Of a DNA stretch of 64,000 bases, positions 46,613 to 56,429 are shown piece by piece. A model generated the notes under the pieces. The model did not search any database. It was not told the origin of the DNA and worked only from the letters and a program-made list of their open reading frames with translations. How positions within the stretch are numbered: position 1 is the first letter of the stretch; each line of letters opens with the position of its first letter. Origin of the DNA: Clostridium sp. AM30-24 (GTDB lineage: Bacteria; Bacillota; Clostridia; Lachnospirales; Lachnospiraceae); assembly GCF_003480435.1 (NCBI RefSeq), contig NZ_QUJB01000006.1, positions 1 to 64,000 of the forward strand, read 5' to 3'. Made by a program: the position numbers and the translations under genes.

Positions 46613-47287
46613 TTATTTTACGCCATACTGCTCATAGTATGCGTCGATCGCCGCTTTTAATGTGTCATCGATGATAACTTTTCCCTTATACTCCCTGTTG
46701 TAAAGGTGCTCAACAACTTCCTTCATTGTCACGATCGCTGTTGTGCGGAATCCATATTTCTCCTGGATCTCGGTAAGAGCGGACTTCTCGCCTTTACCTC
46801 TCTCGCAGCGGTCAACGGATACAACAAGACCGAGAACATCGACATCGCCCTGTGCCTTGATGATCGGAAGTGTCTCCTCGATGGAAGTGCCGGCTGTTGT
46901 TACGTCCTCGATGATAACGACCTTATCGCCGTCAGCGATCGGGCTGCCGAGAAGGATTCCCTTGTCGCCGTGATCCTTTACTTCTTTTCTGTTGGAGCAG
47001 TACTTGATGTCTGCGCCAAAGTGCTCGCTGATCGCCATGCTTGTTGCGACTGTCAGCGGAATTCCCTTGTACGCCGGTCCAAAGAGAACATCGAAATCTG
47101 TTCCAAATGTATCATTGATCGCTTTTGCGTAGTACTCGCCGAGCTTTCTGAGCTGAGCGCCTGTGCGATAGAATCCTGTGTTTACGAAAAACGGAGTCTT
47201 TCTTCCGCTCTTTGTTACGAAATCTCCAAATTTTAATACGCCGCAATCAACCATGAATTCAATAAATTCCTGCTTGTACTTTTCCAT
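46613..47287 (-). CDS. pyrE: Orotate phosphoribosyltransferase
   Basis: A 224-residue enzyme forming OMP from orotate and PRPP. The PRPP motif is VVIIEDVTTAGTS, and KYCSNRKEVKDHG is the substrate-loop region. The ATG at 47287 is eight bases after AAAGGAAG; a TTG two codons upstream is less likely. Confidence 0.93.
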   Translation of the reverse strand: MEKYKQEFIEFMVDCGVLKFGDFVTKSGRKTPFFVNTGFYRTGAQLRKLGEYYAKAINDTFGTDFDVLFGPAYKGIPLTVATSMAISEHFGADIKYCSNRKEVKDHGDKGILLGSPIADGDKVVIIEDVTTAGTSIEETLPIIKAQGDVDVLGLVVSVDRCERGKGEKSALTEIQEKYGFRTTAIVTMKEVVEHLYNREYKGKVIIDDTLKAAIDAYYEQYGVK

Positions 47288-47316
47288 TACCAAAACTTCC
47301 TTTCAAAATAATAATC

Positions 47317-48219
47317 TTAGTGCACAGCACCGATCAACTCGTGGATATCCTCCACACCGTATTTCTTCATATAAGCCTCAATGCCCTCGATCACCCGGAT
47401 CGTTGTGTCCGGGTTGATGAAGTTGGCGGTTCCGATGGACACCGCTGTCGCGCCTGCGAGAATGAACTCCAGCGCGTCCTCAGCCGTCATGATTCCGCCC
47501 ATTCCTATCACCGGGATCTTCACAGCGTTGGCAACCTGATATACCATGCGGACAGCCACCGGTTTGATCGCCGGACCAGACATACCGCCGGTCTTATTCG
47601 CCAGAGCGAATGTACGCCTGTTGATATCGATCTTCATTCCCGTGATCGTGTTGATCAGGGAAACCACATCCGCTCCGCCCGCCTCAACGGCTCTCGCCAT
47701 CTCAGCGATATCCGTAACGTTCGGGGAGAGCTTCATGATCACCGGCTGCTTTGCAACTTTCTTTACGGCCTTTGTGATCTGCTCCGCGCATTTCGGATCC
47801 TGACCGAAGGCGATTCCGCCCTCTTTTACGTTCGGGCAGGAGATATTGATCTCAAGCATATCCACATCAGCGTCAGCAAGGCGCTCCACAACATCCACAT
47901 AGTCGCTCTCAGACTTACCGCAGACATTGACAATGATCTTTGTGTCATGCTGTCTTAAGAACGGAACATCACGCTTCATGAACACGTCGACGCCAGGACC
48001 CTGAAGACCGATAGCATTTAACATTCCGCCGTAAACTTCCGTCACACGCGGAGTCGGATTTCCCGGCCACGGCACATTTGCGATTCCTTTTGTTACAACA
48101 GCGCCGAGACGGTCAAGATCGATCATCTCGCCGTATTCCATACCGGAACCAAAGGTACCGGAACAGGTCATCACCGGATTCTTTAACTCTACACCGGCAA
48201 GTGTTACTTTTGTATTCAT
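47317..48219 (-). CDS. pyrD: Dihydroorotate dehydrogenase, class 1B catalytic subunit
   Basis: A 300-residue FMN enzyme. The catalytic Cys is in NISCPNVKEGG, and the C-terminal VIGMGGIMTAEDALEF binds FMN phosphate. It overlaps pyrK by four bases, as expected for the PyrD-PyrK NAD-dependent heterotetramer. Confidence 0.95.
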   Translation of the reverse strand: MNTKVTLAGVELKNPVMTCSGTFGSGMEYGEMIDLDRLGAVVTKGIANVPWPGNPTPRVTEVYGGMLNAIGLQGPGVDVFMKRDVPFLRQHDTKIIVNVCGKSESDYVDVVERLADADVDMLEINISCPNVKEGGIAFGQDPKCAEQITKAVKKVAKQPVIMKLSPNVTDIAEMARAVEAGGADVVSLINTITGMKIDINRRTFALANKTGGMSGPAIKPVAVRMVYQVANAVKIPVIGMGGIMTAEDALEFILAGATAVSIGTANFINPDTTIRVIEGIEAYMKKYGVEDIHELIGAVH

Positions 48220-49049
48220 GCCTGCTCCTCCTTTTTGATCATGATGCCGGAGGCGATGCGCTCGCGCTGCTCGTCCGGAGTCAGAAGCTCTACCTCCTCT
48301 GCGCGGAATACCGGACCGTCCTTGCAGATTCTCTTGTTTCTCACGTTGCTGTGCTCATCAACGTCTTTGCTGTGGCATACACAGCCAAGACAGGCACCGA
48401 TTCCGCACGCCATCTTCTCTTCCAGAGAGATATAGCACTCGATCCCGTTCTCCATTGCGTAGGCTTTTAATGCCTTTAACATCGGAGTCGGTCCGCATGC
48501 GTAGATGATATCCGCGGTAAGCTTCTCCGCACGGATCGCATCGATGACATTTCCCTTTGTTCCGACGCTTCCGTCCTCTGTCGCGATCACGACATCGGCG
48601 TATTTGCGAAGCTCGTCGGCAAGAAAGGTCTCCTTATCTCTGTAGCCGATGACTGCTGTCTTTTCGCAGTTCAGATTTTTAGCAAGCTCCAGCATTGGCG
48701 GAATTCCGATACCGCCGCCGATCAGGAACGCTTTTTTCTTCTTTAAGGGGAATCCATTTCCCAACGGTCCCATAATATCGAGGGTATCGCCTTCCTTATA
48801 CGCGGAAAATTCCTTTGTTCCGGCTCCCGCGATACGGTAAACGATCCGAAGTCTTCCATTCTCCTTGTCCGCCTCACAGATACTGATCGGACGCGGCAGA
48901 AGCTTTGACTGGTCATTGGTGTAAACAGCGATAAACTGTCCCGGAACGGCTGCCTCTGCCATCTCCGGCGCGTCAAGCCACATGCTGTAGATCCCCTCTG
49001 CCAGTTTTTCCTGACTGTGGATCACAGCGTTTACTTTTTTCTGTGCCAT
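48216..49049 (-). CDS. pyrK: Dihydroorotate dehydrogenase electron transfer subunit
   Basis: A 277-residue FAD/[2Fe-2S] protein passing electrons from PyrD to NAD+. The cluster cysteines are in MACGIGACLGCVCHS and a later RICKDGP. GGGIGIPPMLELAK is the nucleotide site. It has a strong AGGAGG site. Confidence 0.94.
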   Translation of the reverse strand: MAQKKVNAVIHSQEKLAEGIYSMWLDAPEMAEAAVPGQFIAVYTNDQSKLLPRPISICEADKENGRLRIVYRIAGAGTKEFSAYKEGDTLDIMGPLGNGFPLKKKKAFLIGGGIGIPPMLELAKNLNCEKTAVIGYRDKETFLADELRKYADVVIATEDGSVGTKGNVIDAIRAEKLTADIIYACGPTPMLKALKAYAMENGIECYISLEEKMACGIGACLGCVCHSKDVDEHSNVRNKRICKDGPVFRAEEVELLTPDEQRERIASGIMIKKEEQA

Positions 49050-49130
49050 GGTTTCCTCCTGGTGGTTTACTATCAGTATTCCAGTGTTTTTTCAGTTTTC
49101 CGGAACACTGTTTTTATATGGTTACAACAC

Positions 49131-49158
49131 ATCAGCCACGGACATATGCCATGGCTGA
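49131..49158. other. Intergenic hairpin between pyrF and pyrK
   Basis: TCAGCCATGG pairs with CCGTGGCTGA (one G-T pair) around a short loop. There is no T-run, so it is more likely an RNA-processing or stability element than a terminator. I see no PyrR-type attenuator. Confidence 0.4.
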
Positions 49159-49182
49159 TAAATTTTCAATGTACTCTATTAA

Positions 49183-50100
49183 TTATAATACGGAATTGAT
49201 ATCCGCGATCATATCGATGACGGCCTGTCTGGATGCCTCTGCGAAATGTTCCGGACCGAACTTTGCGTATTTCTCCTGCTTGTACGCAGCGATGATTCCT
49301 CTGGAGGAGTTTACGACAGCTCCGAGACCATCCTCATTAAAGCAGTGCATTAAGTCTTTCGCGGTACCGCCCTGTGCGCCGTAGCCCGGTACAAGGAAGT
49401 ATGTTTTCGGCATGAGCTTTCTTAAGATCTTGCTCATCTCCGGATATGTAGCGCCGACAACAGCACCTACGTTGCTGTAATCGCCGTCCATGCTTGCTTC
49501 GCCCCACTCAACGACCTTCTCTGCGACTAACTCGTAAAGCGGTCTTCCATCTACAAGGCGGTCCTGAAACTCGCCGCTGGACGGGTTGGATGTCTTAACG
49601 AGAACGAAAAGGCCTCTGTCCTCATCGTTGCAGACATTGACGAACGGTTTGATTCCGTCTGTTCCGAGGTACGGGTTTACGGTGATAAAATCCGTATTGA
49701 AGCCGCGGCATACATTGCTTCCGACTTTTACACTTCCGATATGTCCAACTGCATATGCGGAGGAAGTGGATCCGATATCGCCTCTCTTTACATCTCCGAT
49801 CACAAGGAGTCCCTTGTTCTGGCAGTATTCGATCGTGCGGGCATATATTTTAAGACCCTCAATGCCAAACTGCTCATACATTGCAATCTGCGGTTTCACT
49901 GAGGGAATCAAATCATAAGTGTTATCAATAATTTCTTTATTAAACTGCCATACAGCCTCGGCAGCTCCTTCCATGGTCTCGCCGAAGTCCTTAAATGCTC
50001 TCTGGACAATATGGTTCGGGATATAACCTAACATAGGGTCAAGACCGACGCAGATCGGTGCCTTTGTCTTCTGAATCTTCTGTATGAGCTGACTGATCAT
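49183..50100 (-). CDS. pyrF: Orotidine 5'-phosphate decarboxylase, family 2
   Basis: A 305-residue enzyme making UMP. The catalytic motif is GDVKRGDIGSTS, and the N-terminal PICVGLDPML is typical of the longer family 2. The start MISQLIQ has GGAGGAGG upstream; the frame extends 20 codons further without support. First gene of pyrF-K-D-E. Confidence 0.94.
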   Translation of the reverse strand: MISQLIQKIQKTKAPICVGLDPMLGYIPNHIVQRAFKDFGETMEGAAEAVWQFNKEIIDNTYDLIPSVKPQIAMYEQFGIEGLKIYARTIEYCQNKGLLVIGDVKRGDIGSTSSAYAVGHIGSVKVGSNVCRGFNTDFITVNPYLGTDGIKPFVNVCNDEDRGLFVLVKTSNPSSGEFQDRLVDGRPLYELVAEKVVEWGEASMDGDYSNVGAVVGATYPEMSKILRKLMPKTYFLVPGYGAQGGTAKDLMHCFNEDGLGAVVNSSRGIIAAYKQEKYAKFGPEHFAEASRQAVIDMIADINSVL

Positions 50101-50150
50101 AGTTTCCTCCTCCGATGTAGTTACGTTTCTACAACACCTTATTCTTTCCA

Positions 50151-50179
50151 ATTTTAGCATATGGTGTTTCCGGTTTCAA
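50151..50179 (-). promoter_or_regulatory. Promoter of the pyrFKDE operon
   Basis: On the minus strand TTGAAA (50174-50179) and TAAAAT (50151-50156) are 17 bases apart, giving a leader of only about 45 bases. That is too short for a classical attenuator. Confidence 0.7.
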
Positions 50180-50280
50180 GTAGAAATGTGAGAGATGGGA
50201 AAATTTCTGCAATTTGAGAAGAATCGGGAAATATTGTGACAGATGGGGGAGGAGGCCAGACAGATGCGGTGTGGCGTTTT

Positions 50281-51048
50281 TCAACTATGAAACACAATCG
50301 TACAGACATACTCCCCATTCTTATAATCCTTCTTCGCAAACTGCTCCTCCACCAGCGTCTCCATGTTCATCCAGTATTCCTCAGCAGCCAACATGATATG
50401 GGACAGCATGATTCCCATGTTGAACTCTTTTAGCGCCTTTGAGCCTTTCCCGGAGAATGGGGCGGTCTTTTTCATGAAGATGTAGAGGCGGTCGGAGTAA
50501 ACGATGAATCGCCAAGGCTGGGAGTTGAAGGAAGACGGGGCGAGGCGGGCGGCGCGGAGGATCGACTTTACCTGTTCTCCCGGTTCATCCTTGAAGGCAC
50601 AGAGAGCTGCCAGGGAGTTTCTGTGTGCCATGGACGAATCGCGGAACGGCTTTGCGGATGCTTTGCCGAAAGCGATCACGAGGAAACGCTTCAGTCCGTC
50701 TTTTTTATCCTCCCCTGCTTTTGTCGCTCCGAGATAGCAGGTTCCGAGTTCCTTCGATGTAAGGTAGAGGACTGCCTGCTCTGCTGCGTACCCGGCATTT
50801 CGCATGGAAAGGCGGTCGTCACCGCAGTATACCGCAAGGTAATACGGCGCTTCCGTCTTCCAGAATCCGTGGACTTTCAGCTTTTTGTCGGTGTTGTCCA
50901 CGATCTCAAATTCTACCGGCTTTTCCTCATCTAAAAGCGCTACGGTTTTCAAATACCGTTTCAACGCTTCCAATCTCTCCGGCTCAATCTTTTCCATCCG
51001 GTATTCTCTGACGGAGTATCGGTTAAAAATCGCCTCATAAATACTCAT
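50281..51048 (-). CDS. Nitroreductase-family protein (TM1586-like)
   Basis: A 255-residue FMN-dependent nitroreductase fold protein with two half-domains; SIYEAIFNRYSVREYR and ARLAPSSFNSQPWRF are the FMN-binding segments. The substrate is unknown. The start MSIYEA has a GAGGCGAG site. It stands alone between pyrF and pepF. Confidence 0.8.
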   Translation of the reverse strand: MSIYEAIFNRYSVREYRMEKIEPERLEALKRYLKTVALLDEEKPVEFEIVDNTDKKLKVHGFWKTEAPYYLAVYCGDDRLSMRNAGYAAEQAVLYLTSKELGTCYLGATKAGEDKKDGLKRFLVIAFGKASAKPFRDSSMAHRNSLAALCAFKDEPGEQVKSILRAARLAPSSFNSQPWRFIVYSDRLYIFMKKTAPFSGKGSKALKEFNMGIMLSHIMLAAEEYWMNMETLVEEQFAKKDYKNGEYVCTIVFHS

Positions 51049-51238
51049 AACTGCTCGCCTCTTCCCCTCATGCCGGATATTATCACTTTTCCCGGCAAAC
51101 ACTGCATCCTGATTTCATAATTGACAAACTGCAACTGCTCAGCAAGCCTGCATACTTGCTGCAATGATTTACATTTTGATACCTTTCAGTCCGTACTGCG
51201 TCGGTACGAACCAGAAATTCCTGACAAAAAATTTCTTT

Positions 51239-53032
51239 TTACGCCAGCTCTTCCATCTCATCCAGCAGATCTTTAAACACCTTCACAGCCTCATTCACAA
51301 CCTCCGGCTCTTCCATGTCAAGACCTACAAGCTTCAGTAATTCCACCGGTGTCCTGGAACAACCGCCTTTTAAGAAGCGGAAATAGCCTTCCTCCGTCTC
51401 CGGGTCGCCTGCCAGGATCCGTCTCGCGATGGCCATCGCCGCCGAAAATCCGGTGGCGTACTGGTACACATAAAACTGCATGTAAAAGTGCGGGATCCGC
51501 TCCCACTCGTGGTCGATGTCGGAGTCGATCACGGTCTCTTTCCCATAATACTCCGAATTCAGCTCATGGTAAAGACCACAGAGCAAATCTTTTGTGAGCG
51601 GGGTTCCATTCCAGGAAAGCTTATAAGTCTCCCACTCGAACTCCGCGAACAGGGCCTGACGGAAAAGTGTCGTGCGGAACCGTTCCGCAAGCTGGTTCAC
51701 CAGATAAAACTTCTCTTTTCTGTCCTTTGCCTCGTTGATCATGTAGTTTAAGAGCAGAATCTCATTGCAAGTGGAGGCCACCTCAGCCACAAAGATCCTG
51801 TATCCGGCATAGGTATAGCTCTGGTTCTCGTTGGAATACCAGGAGTGAATGGAATGCCCCATCTCATGGGCCAGCGTGAGGACAGAATTCAATGTCCCAT
51901 CAAAGCTCATCAGCACATACGGGTGAACGCCGTAAGCGCTGTTGGAGTACGCGCCGCTTCTTTTTCCCTCGTTCTCATAGACGTCGATCCAGCGGTTCTC
52001 AAATCCTGTTCTCAGGAGATTCAGATACTCCTCTCCTAACGGCTTCAACGCCTTTAAGATTAGCTCCTGCGCCTCCTTGTAAGTGTAGGTCTTCTCATAA
52101 TCTTCCGTCAGCGGCACATAGAGATCATACATGTGGAGCTCAGAGACATTCATATAGCTCTTTCTGAATTTCATGTACCGGTGCATCAGCGGCAGAGCGT
52201 TATGGACGGACTCGATCAGGTTGTCGTAAACCTTTTCCGGGATCTCATTCCCCGCCAGGTACATGGCTCTTGCGGACGGATATTTTCTCATTCTCGCATA
52301 GAAATTTCCCTGCTTGACATTTCCCTCATAATTCGCAGCCACGGTGTTCGCAAACTGGCGGTAAGAAGCATACAGGGAGTGGAACGCCGCCTCGCGGACA
52401 TCTCTGTCCCTGCTCTCGATAAGTTTTCCGTATCTCGCATGGGTCACATCCACAAGCTCTCCGTTTTCATCCTTCACCGGCTCAAATTTCAGATCCGCGT
52501 TGTTGAACAGGGCAAACACCGATGACGGAGTTCCGGAGATCTCAGAAGCCGCAGCTAAGATCGCCTCCTCCTTCTCCGATAACATGTGGACCTTTTTCTC
52601 CAGCAGCCGTTCCAGCTGCTTCTTATAGTGGGCAAGCTCCGGAGATGCAAGAAATCCTGCCATCTTCTCATCCGGGATACTTAAGATCTCCGGGTCCGCG
52701 AAGGAAGATGCCGCCATTGCCTTCACGGCTATGGACCGGACTCTCGACACAAGCGCCTGATTTTCGCTGACCGAGGTATCCTGATCCCGCTTCTGCATTG
52801 CGTAAGCAGAAAGCAGGGAAAGCGTCTCGTCCACTGACTCATCATATGTCAGATAGTTCTTCAGGTATTCCGCGGAACTTCCAAGTTTTCCCCGATATGT
52901 CTCATATTCCGGGATCCGCTCTTCCACTCCGTCCATCAGCTCCTCGAACTTTTCCGGTGACTCGATCATATCCTCCAGTTTCCAGGTATACGCTTTCTCG
53001 ATTTCCGAACGTTTCTTCACACTTTCAGCCAT
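51239..53032 (-). CDS. pepF: Oligoendopeptidase F
   Basis: A 597-residue M3-family zinc metallopeptidase. The HEXXH motif is LAHEMGHSIHSW, with the third ligand Glu about 28 residues later (VAEVASTCNE). It degrades short peptides in the cytoplasm. It has an AAGGAGAG site. Its upstream region holds a full MITE-like element whose duplication begins 19 bases before the gene. Confidence 0.93.
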   Translation of the reverse strand: MAESVKKRSEIEKAYTWKLEDMIESPEKFEELMDGVEERIPEYETYRGKLGSSAEYLKNYLTYDESVDETLSLLSAYAMQKRDQDTSVSENQALVSRVRSIAVKAMAASSFADPEILSIPDEKMAGFLASPELAHYKKQLERLLEKKVHMLSEKEEAILAAASEISGTPSSVFALFNNADLKFEPVKDENGELVDVTHARYGKLIESRDRDVREAAFHSLYASYRQFANTVAANYEGNVKQGNFYARMRKYPSARAMYLAGNEIPEKVYDNLIESVHNALPLMHRYMKFRKSYMNVSELHMYDLYVPLTEDYEKTYTYKEAQELILKALKPLGEEYLNLLRTGFENRWIDVYENEGKRSGAYSNSAYGVHPYVLMSFDGTLNSVLTLAHEMGHSIHSWYSNENQSYTYAGYRIFVAEVASTCNEILLLNYMINEAKDRKEKFYLVNQLAERFRTTLFRQALFAEFEWETYKLSWNGTPLTKDLLCGLYHELNSEYYGKETVIDSDIDHEWERIPHFYMQFYVYQYATGFSAAMAIARRILAGDPETEEGYFRFLKGGCSRTPVELLKLVGLDMEEPEVVNEAVKVFKDLLDEMEELA

Positions 53033-53059
53033 GGTCTTCTCTCCTTTTTACCAGATCTT

Positions 53060-53192
53060 GTAACTGTTCAGTACCCTCACAGTTACGCGCAAAAATCCAT
53101 TCCAAATCGGCTGTGCCGATAGGATTTTTGCCTTCTATTCTAAGTTTTCTTACGGTCAGCGCAGTAAATGCGCAGACCTACTGAATAGTTAC
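53060..53192 (+). mobile_element. 133-bp MITE-like element, copy A, with 8-bp target duplication
   Basis: The termini are GTAACTGTTCAGTA and TACTGAATAGTTAC, a 14-bp inverted repeat with one mismatch. The element is flanked on both sides by CAGATCTT (53052-53059 and 53193-53200), an exact 8-bp duplication. Inside are a hairpin around ATCGGC/GCCGAT and the outer CAAAAATCC/GGATTTTTG stem. No open frame is present. It differs from copy B at about a dozen positions. Confidence 0.85.
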
Positions 53193-53227
53193 CAGATCTT
53201 TTCATAATCTAATTTTTACACAATCCT

Positions 53228-53250
53228 GCGCAAAAATCCATCCCATTTTT
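53228..53250 (+). repeat. Small fragment of the 133-bp element
   Basis: GCGCAAAAATCCATcCCA repeats the internal start of the element's long hairpin, 36 bases after copy A. It may be a relic of an older insertion. Confidence 0.35.
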
Positions 53251-53275
53251 ACCTTTTTTCGTAAATTATGTTACA

Positions 53276-53312
53276 GAGACTCCTGATCCGTGCGCCGCGG
53301 ATCAGGAGTCTC
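53276..53312 (-). terminator. Perfect 15-bp stem-loop after lrgB
   Basis: GAGACTCCTGATCCG and its exact complement have a seven-base loop. A second hairpin, GTGATTCTG/CAGAATCAC, lies between it and lrgB (about 53350-53391). Both could end the lrgAB message, although T-runs are weak. Confidence 0.6.
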
Positions 53313-53460
53313 CGTTTTCTACATTTAGGACGCTCTGCGAGGATGCGCAGTGATTCTGATAGGAATATGTCAGCTTCTCTGACCAGAATCACGCGCCAGA
53401 TCGCGCGGACGTTCGGTTTGAATGGTAGGACCAGTATGGTTGAAAATATACATTCAAAGA

Positions 53461-54135
53461 TCAGATCAGCCCCGACATGATCGGAACGATCACAACCGTC
53501 ATAAGTCCGGACACCGCGATGGATAAGCTGCTCATGGCACCTTCAACTTCCCCGAGTTCCAGGGCTTTCGCAGTTCCGATCGCATGGGCAGATGTTCCCA
53601 GTGCCAGCCCCTTCGCGATAGGCTCCTTGATTCCGATGAACTTGAACCAGCCGTCCGCAACGATATTTCCAAGAATTCCTGTGATGATGATGCTCACGAT
53701 GGTCATGGTCACGATCCCGCCGGCTTCCTCAGATACGCCCATTCCGATCGCTGTGGTGATGGACTTCGGAAGCAGGGACACATAGTGGACATGTTCCAGC
53801 TTAAAGACCATGGACATCACATAGACGCTGACAACACTTCCGATGACGCCCGCGGTGATCGCCGTCGCAACAGCCGTCAGGTTTTTCTTCAGCAGTTCCA
53901 GCTGCTTGTAAAGCGGAATCGCAAGGCATACCGTCGCCGGGGTCAGAAAATAGCTGATATAGGACGCTCCCTCATTATAATCCGTGTAGGTGATCCCCGT
54001 GGCCTTTAAAAACGCGATTACGAGAATGATCGCCACCAGCAACGGATTTAATACCGGCCAGCCGAATTTCTTCTTTAATTCCATACCGATCAGGTATGCG
54101 AAAAGACTGATAAATACTCCAAAATATAACGGCAT
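53461..54135 (-). CDS. lrgB: LrgB-family holin-antiholin partner protein
   Basis: A 224-residue membrane protein with six to seven segments. The pattern PKSITTAIGMGVSEEAGGI and LGTSAHAIGTAKALELGE is diagnostic of LrgB/CidB. With LrgA it influences murein hydrolase export, cell lysis or metabolite (glycolate/pyruvate) transport in characterised relatives. The start at 54135 has a GGAG site inside the end of lrgA. Confidence 0.9.
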   Translation of the reverse strand: MPLYFGVFISLFAYLIGMELKKKFGWPVLNPLLVAIILVIAFLKATGITYTDYNEGASYISYFLTPATVCLAIPLYKQLELLKKNLTAVATAITAGVIGSVVSVYVMSMVFKLEHVHYVSLLPKSITTAIGMGVSEEAGGIVTMTIVSIIITGILGNIVADGWFKFIGIKEPIAKGLALGTSAHAIGTAKALELGEVEGAMSSLSIAVSGLMTVVIVPIMSGLI

Positions 54136-54137
54136 CT

Positions 54138-54497
54138 CTATTTCGCTCCTTTCTTCTGTCTCTTGATGATCCACTCCGCCGTCACTCCGGTGATGGACAT
54201 AACGATAAATGTGGTCACGAAGGTGATGATCAGCATCGGGATCATGACCGCCTTCAGTTCTTCGATCTTGTCGATAATGCCGACTGCAGCCGGAATAAAC
54301 ATCACAGGCATCAGATCAAGAAGCAGATTTCCCGTAACTTCCACGTCGGAAAGTTTAATGATCCCGCTGCACAGACCGCCTAACAAGATAAACAGTCCAT
54401 AGACTCCAGCCGGGACCGGAAGCGGAATGAACTTATTTAAGAGTTCTCCGACCATCGTGATACCGAAAATGATCACGATCTCTTTCACGTACTTCAT
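54138..54497 (-). CDS. lrgA: LrgA/CidA-family holin-like protein
   Basis: A 119-residue four-segment membrane protein with the LPVPAGVYGLFILL and LMPVMFIPAAVGI stretches of the LrgA family. It has a GAGGAGG site and ends two bases before lrgB begins. Its regulator (LytTR type) is not in the window. Confidence 0.88.
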   Translation of the reverse strand: MKYVKEIVIIFGITMVGELLNKFIPLPVPAGVYGLFILLGGLCSGIIKLSDVEVTGNLLLDLMPVMFIPAAVGIIDKIEELKAVMIPMLIITFVTTFIVMSITGVTAEWIIKRQKKGAK

Positions 54498-54709
54498 AAT
54501 GTTCCTCCTCATTTTTTGTCTAAAGATAGCAATCATTTTATCACCGCTGATGCGGAACGGCAATAGAAAAAAATAACGGAAAATTTCTTGAATTGAACGT
54601 TTTTTCTGTATATACTTATCTTCATGACAAACGCTTCGTTTTTCCGCGTTCTGCCCTGTGGAATCTGGCAGGCGTTTCTGCCCGGCGTTTCTTTTTTAGG
54701 AGGATTTTA

Positions 54710-55546
54710 ATGAAATTACACAAGCTCTCTTCTCTTGATCCCATCCGGACTAAAGAGATCCGGGATATGGTAAATATATGCACGGCTCATGACGGGACAT
54801 CGCTCTCGTTCCCCTTTGAGGATGGCGAACTGTTTTTATTGATCGAGGAAGACCACAGGATCCTCTCCTCGATCGCGTTCGTTCCCGTTGAAGAAAAGCT
54901 CTACGACTGCTCCGCCTTCACCCATCCTGCTTTTCGCGGACAGGGATTTTTTACGGATCTCCTGAATGCGGGAATCGAGGCACTTCCGGAAGATTCAGAA
55001 CTGCTCTTTTACAGCGACAAAAAGGACCGGCTTACGGCAGCGGTATTGGAGACTATCGGTGCGGAACCGGATTCTGAGGAGCATATGATGGCTCTGGATC
55101 CGGAGGATTTTTTTGCCGCCGTCCGCTGTGCGGATCTTTCTAAGGCCTCCGGCATCCCGTCTGCCTCACATCTGGATATCCATATGGAGTCCACGGATAT
55201 TGACGGAACACCGACTCTGTTCTTTCATTCTTCCCATGCATCCGTCAGTTTTTCCGTCTTCCCGTCCCATTATTACCTCTACGGATTTGAGGTGGAGGAG
55301 GCCTGCCGCGGCAAGGGATATGGAACAGGATTTTTAAAAGCAGTCCTCTGCCGGCTATGGAAGCTTCTCGTGAACGATCCGTCCTGTCCGCCGCTTTTTG
55401 CGGAGCTTTCCTCCGTCAGAGACGCATCTGCCCTATCTCTGCGCCCGGTTCTTCTTCAGGTCACAGGCGATAACGCTCCGGCTCTCGCCCTGTACAAAAA
55501 AACAGGGTTCCGGATCACCGAAACCCTGTGCTGCTATCTCTATTAA
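54710..55546 (+). CDS. Tandem GNAT-family acetyltransferase
   Basis: 278 residues forming two GNAT domains: the first with THPAFRGQGFF, the second with EEACRGKGYGTGF and DNAPALALYKKTGF, both acetyl-CoA-binding patterns. The start MKLHKLSS has AGGAGG upstream; the longer frame from 54593 has no site. The substrate is unknown. Confidence 0.82.
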   Translation: MKLHKLSSLDPIRTKEIRDMVNICTAHDGTSLSFPFEDGELFLLIEEDHRILSSIAFVPVEEKLYDCSAFTHPAFRGQGFFTDLLNAGIEALPEDSELLFYSDKKDRLTAAVLETIGAEPDSEEHMMALDPEDFFAAVRCADLSKASGIPSASHLDIHMESTDIDGTPTLFFHSSHASVSFSVFPSHYYLYGFEVEEACRGKGYGTGFLKAVLCRLWKLLVNDPSCPPLFAELSSVRDASALSLRPVLLQVTGDNAPALALYKKTGFRITETLCCYLY

Positions 55547-55582
55547 ACGATCCGGGATCTGATCTCCGGATCCTTTGCGGTC

Positions 55583-56314
55583 TTACATCGGATCCTTGTC
55601 GAACTGGAGCAGCGTATCATTGTTCTCGCGCTCTTCGATCTTCCTGCGGAGACCAAGCATCTTGAGATCCGTCTGGGCGATCACCTCCGCGCATTCCTTT
55701 AATTCCTCGCTGATCTCGCTGGCATCCTCCACATCTTTCTTGTACTTCATCTGATGGTCCAGGCTCGCCCAGAAATCCATCGCGATGGTCCGGATCTGGA
55801 CCTCCACGCGCATATTTTCTTTCCGGTCGGAAAAGAATACCGGAACTTCGATGATCATATGGTAACTGCGGTATCCGTTGACCTTCGGGCATCGGATATA
55901 ATCCTTTACTATAAGGACATTGATATCATCCTGGCGTGCTAACATCTCAGCCACCGTATAGATATCGTCCACGAAGGAACAGATCACGCGGATCCCCGCC
56001 ACATCGTAAAGGTTCTCCCGTACCGATTTTACGGAGATCGGGAAACCACGGCGGTGAAGCTTCTCAATAATACTCTCCGGCTTCTTCACCCTGGACTTGA
56101 TCATCTGGATCGGGTTTCTCTGATTCCGGATCGCCAGATCATCGTTCAATACCTCTAATTTCGTCTTCACTTCCCGGATCGCGCACGCGTAACGCATATT
56201 CAATTCCCGGAACTGACGTGCCTCATTTAAAAAACTCTCCGGAATCTCGATGGCTCCCGGCGCGTTGACAGCCGACTGGTACAGTTCGCCGTTTGGGTTC
56301 ATACTGATGTTCAT
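55583..56314 (-). CDS. Small alarmone synthetase, RelQ/YjbM class
   Basis: A 243-residue single-domain (p)ppGpp synthetase. Motifs are RVKKPESIIEKLHRRG, YDVAGIRVICSFVDDIY, CPKVNGYRSYHM and EVQIRTIAMDFWASLDHQM. No HD hydrolase domain is present. The start MNISMNPN has an AGGAG site. Stand-alone, just downstream of MITE copy B. Confidence 0.9.
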   Translation of the reverse strand: MNISMNPNGELYQSAVNAPGAIEIPESFLNEARQFRELNMRYACAIREVKTKLEVLNDDLAIRNQRNPIQMIKSRVKKPESIIEKLHRRGFPISVKSVRENLYDVAGIRVICSFVDDIYTVAEMLARQDDINVLIVKDYIRCPKVNGYRSYHMIIEVPVFFSDRKENMRVEVQIRTIAMDFWASLDHQMKYKKDVEDASEISEELKECAEVIAQTDLKMLGLRRKIEERENNDTLLQFDKDPM

Positions 56315-56429
56315 TGGTAACTCCTGCACTTTCCTGATTTTATTTATGCGACAGATCTTTTCGAGATATCTGCCGCCATGCCGCGAAAAGCTGCTTTGCT
56401 TCTGCCCTGCAAGATTTTCATAATTACGC

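Noticed and set aside
50101-50160. PyrR-type attenuator before pyrF
   Set aside because: The predicted leader is about 45 bases, too short for the anti-anti-terminator fold.
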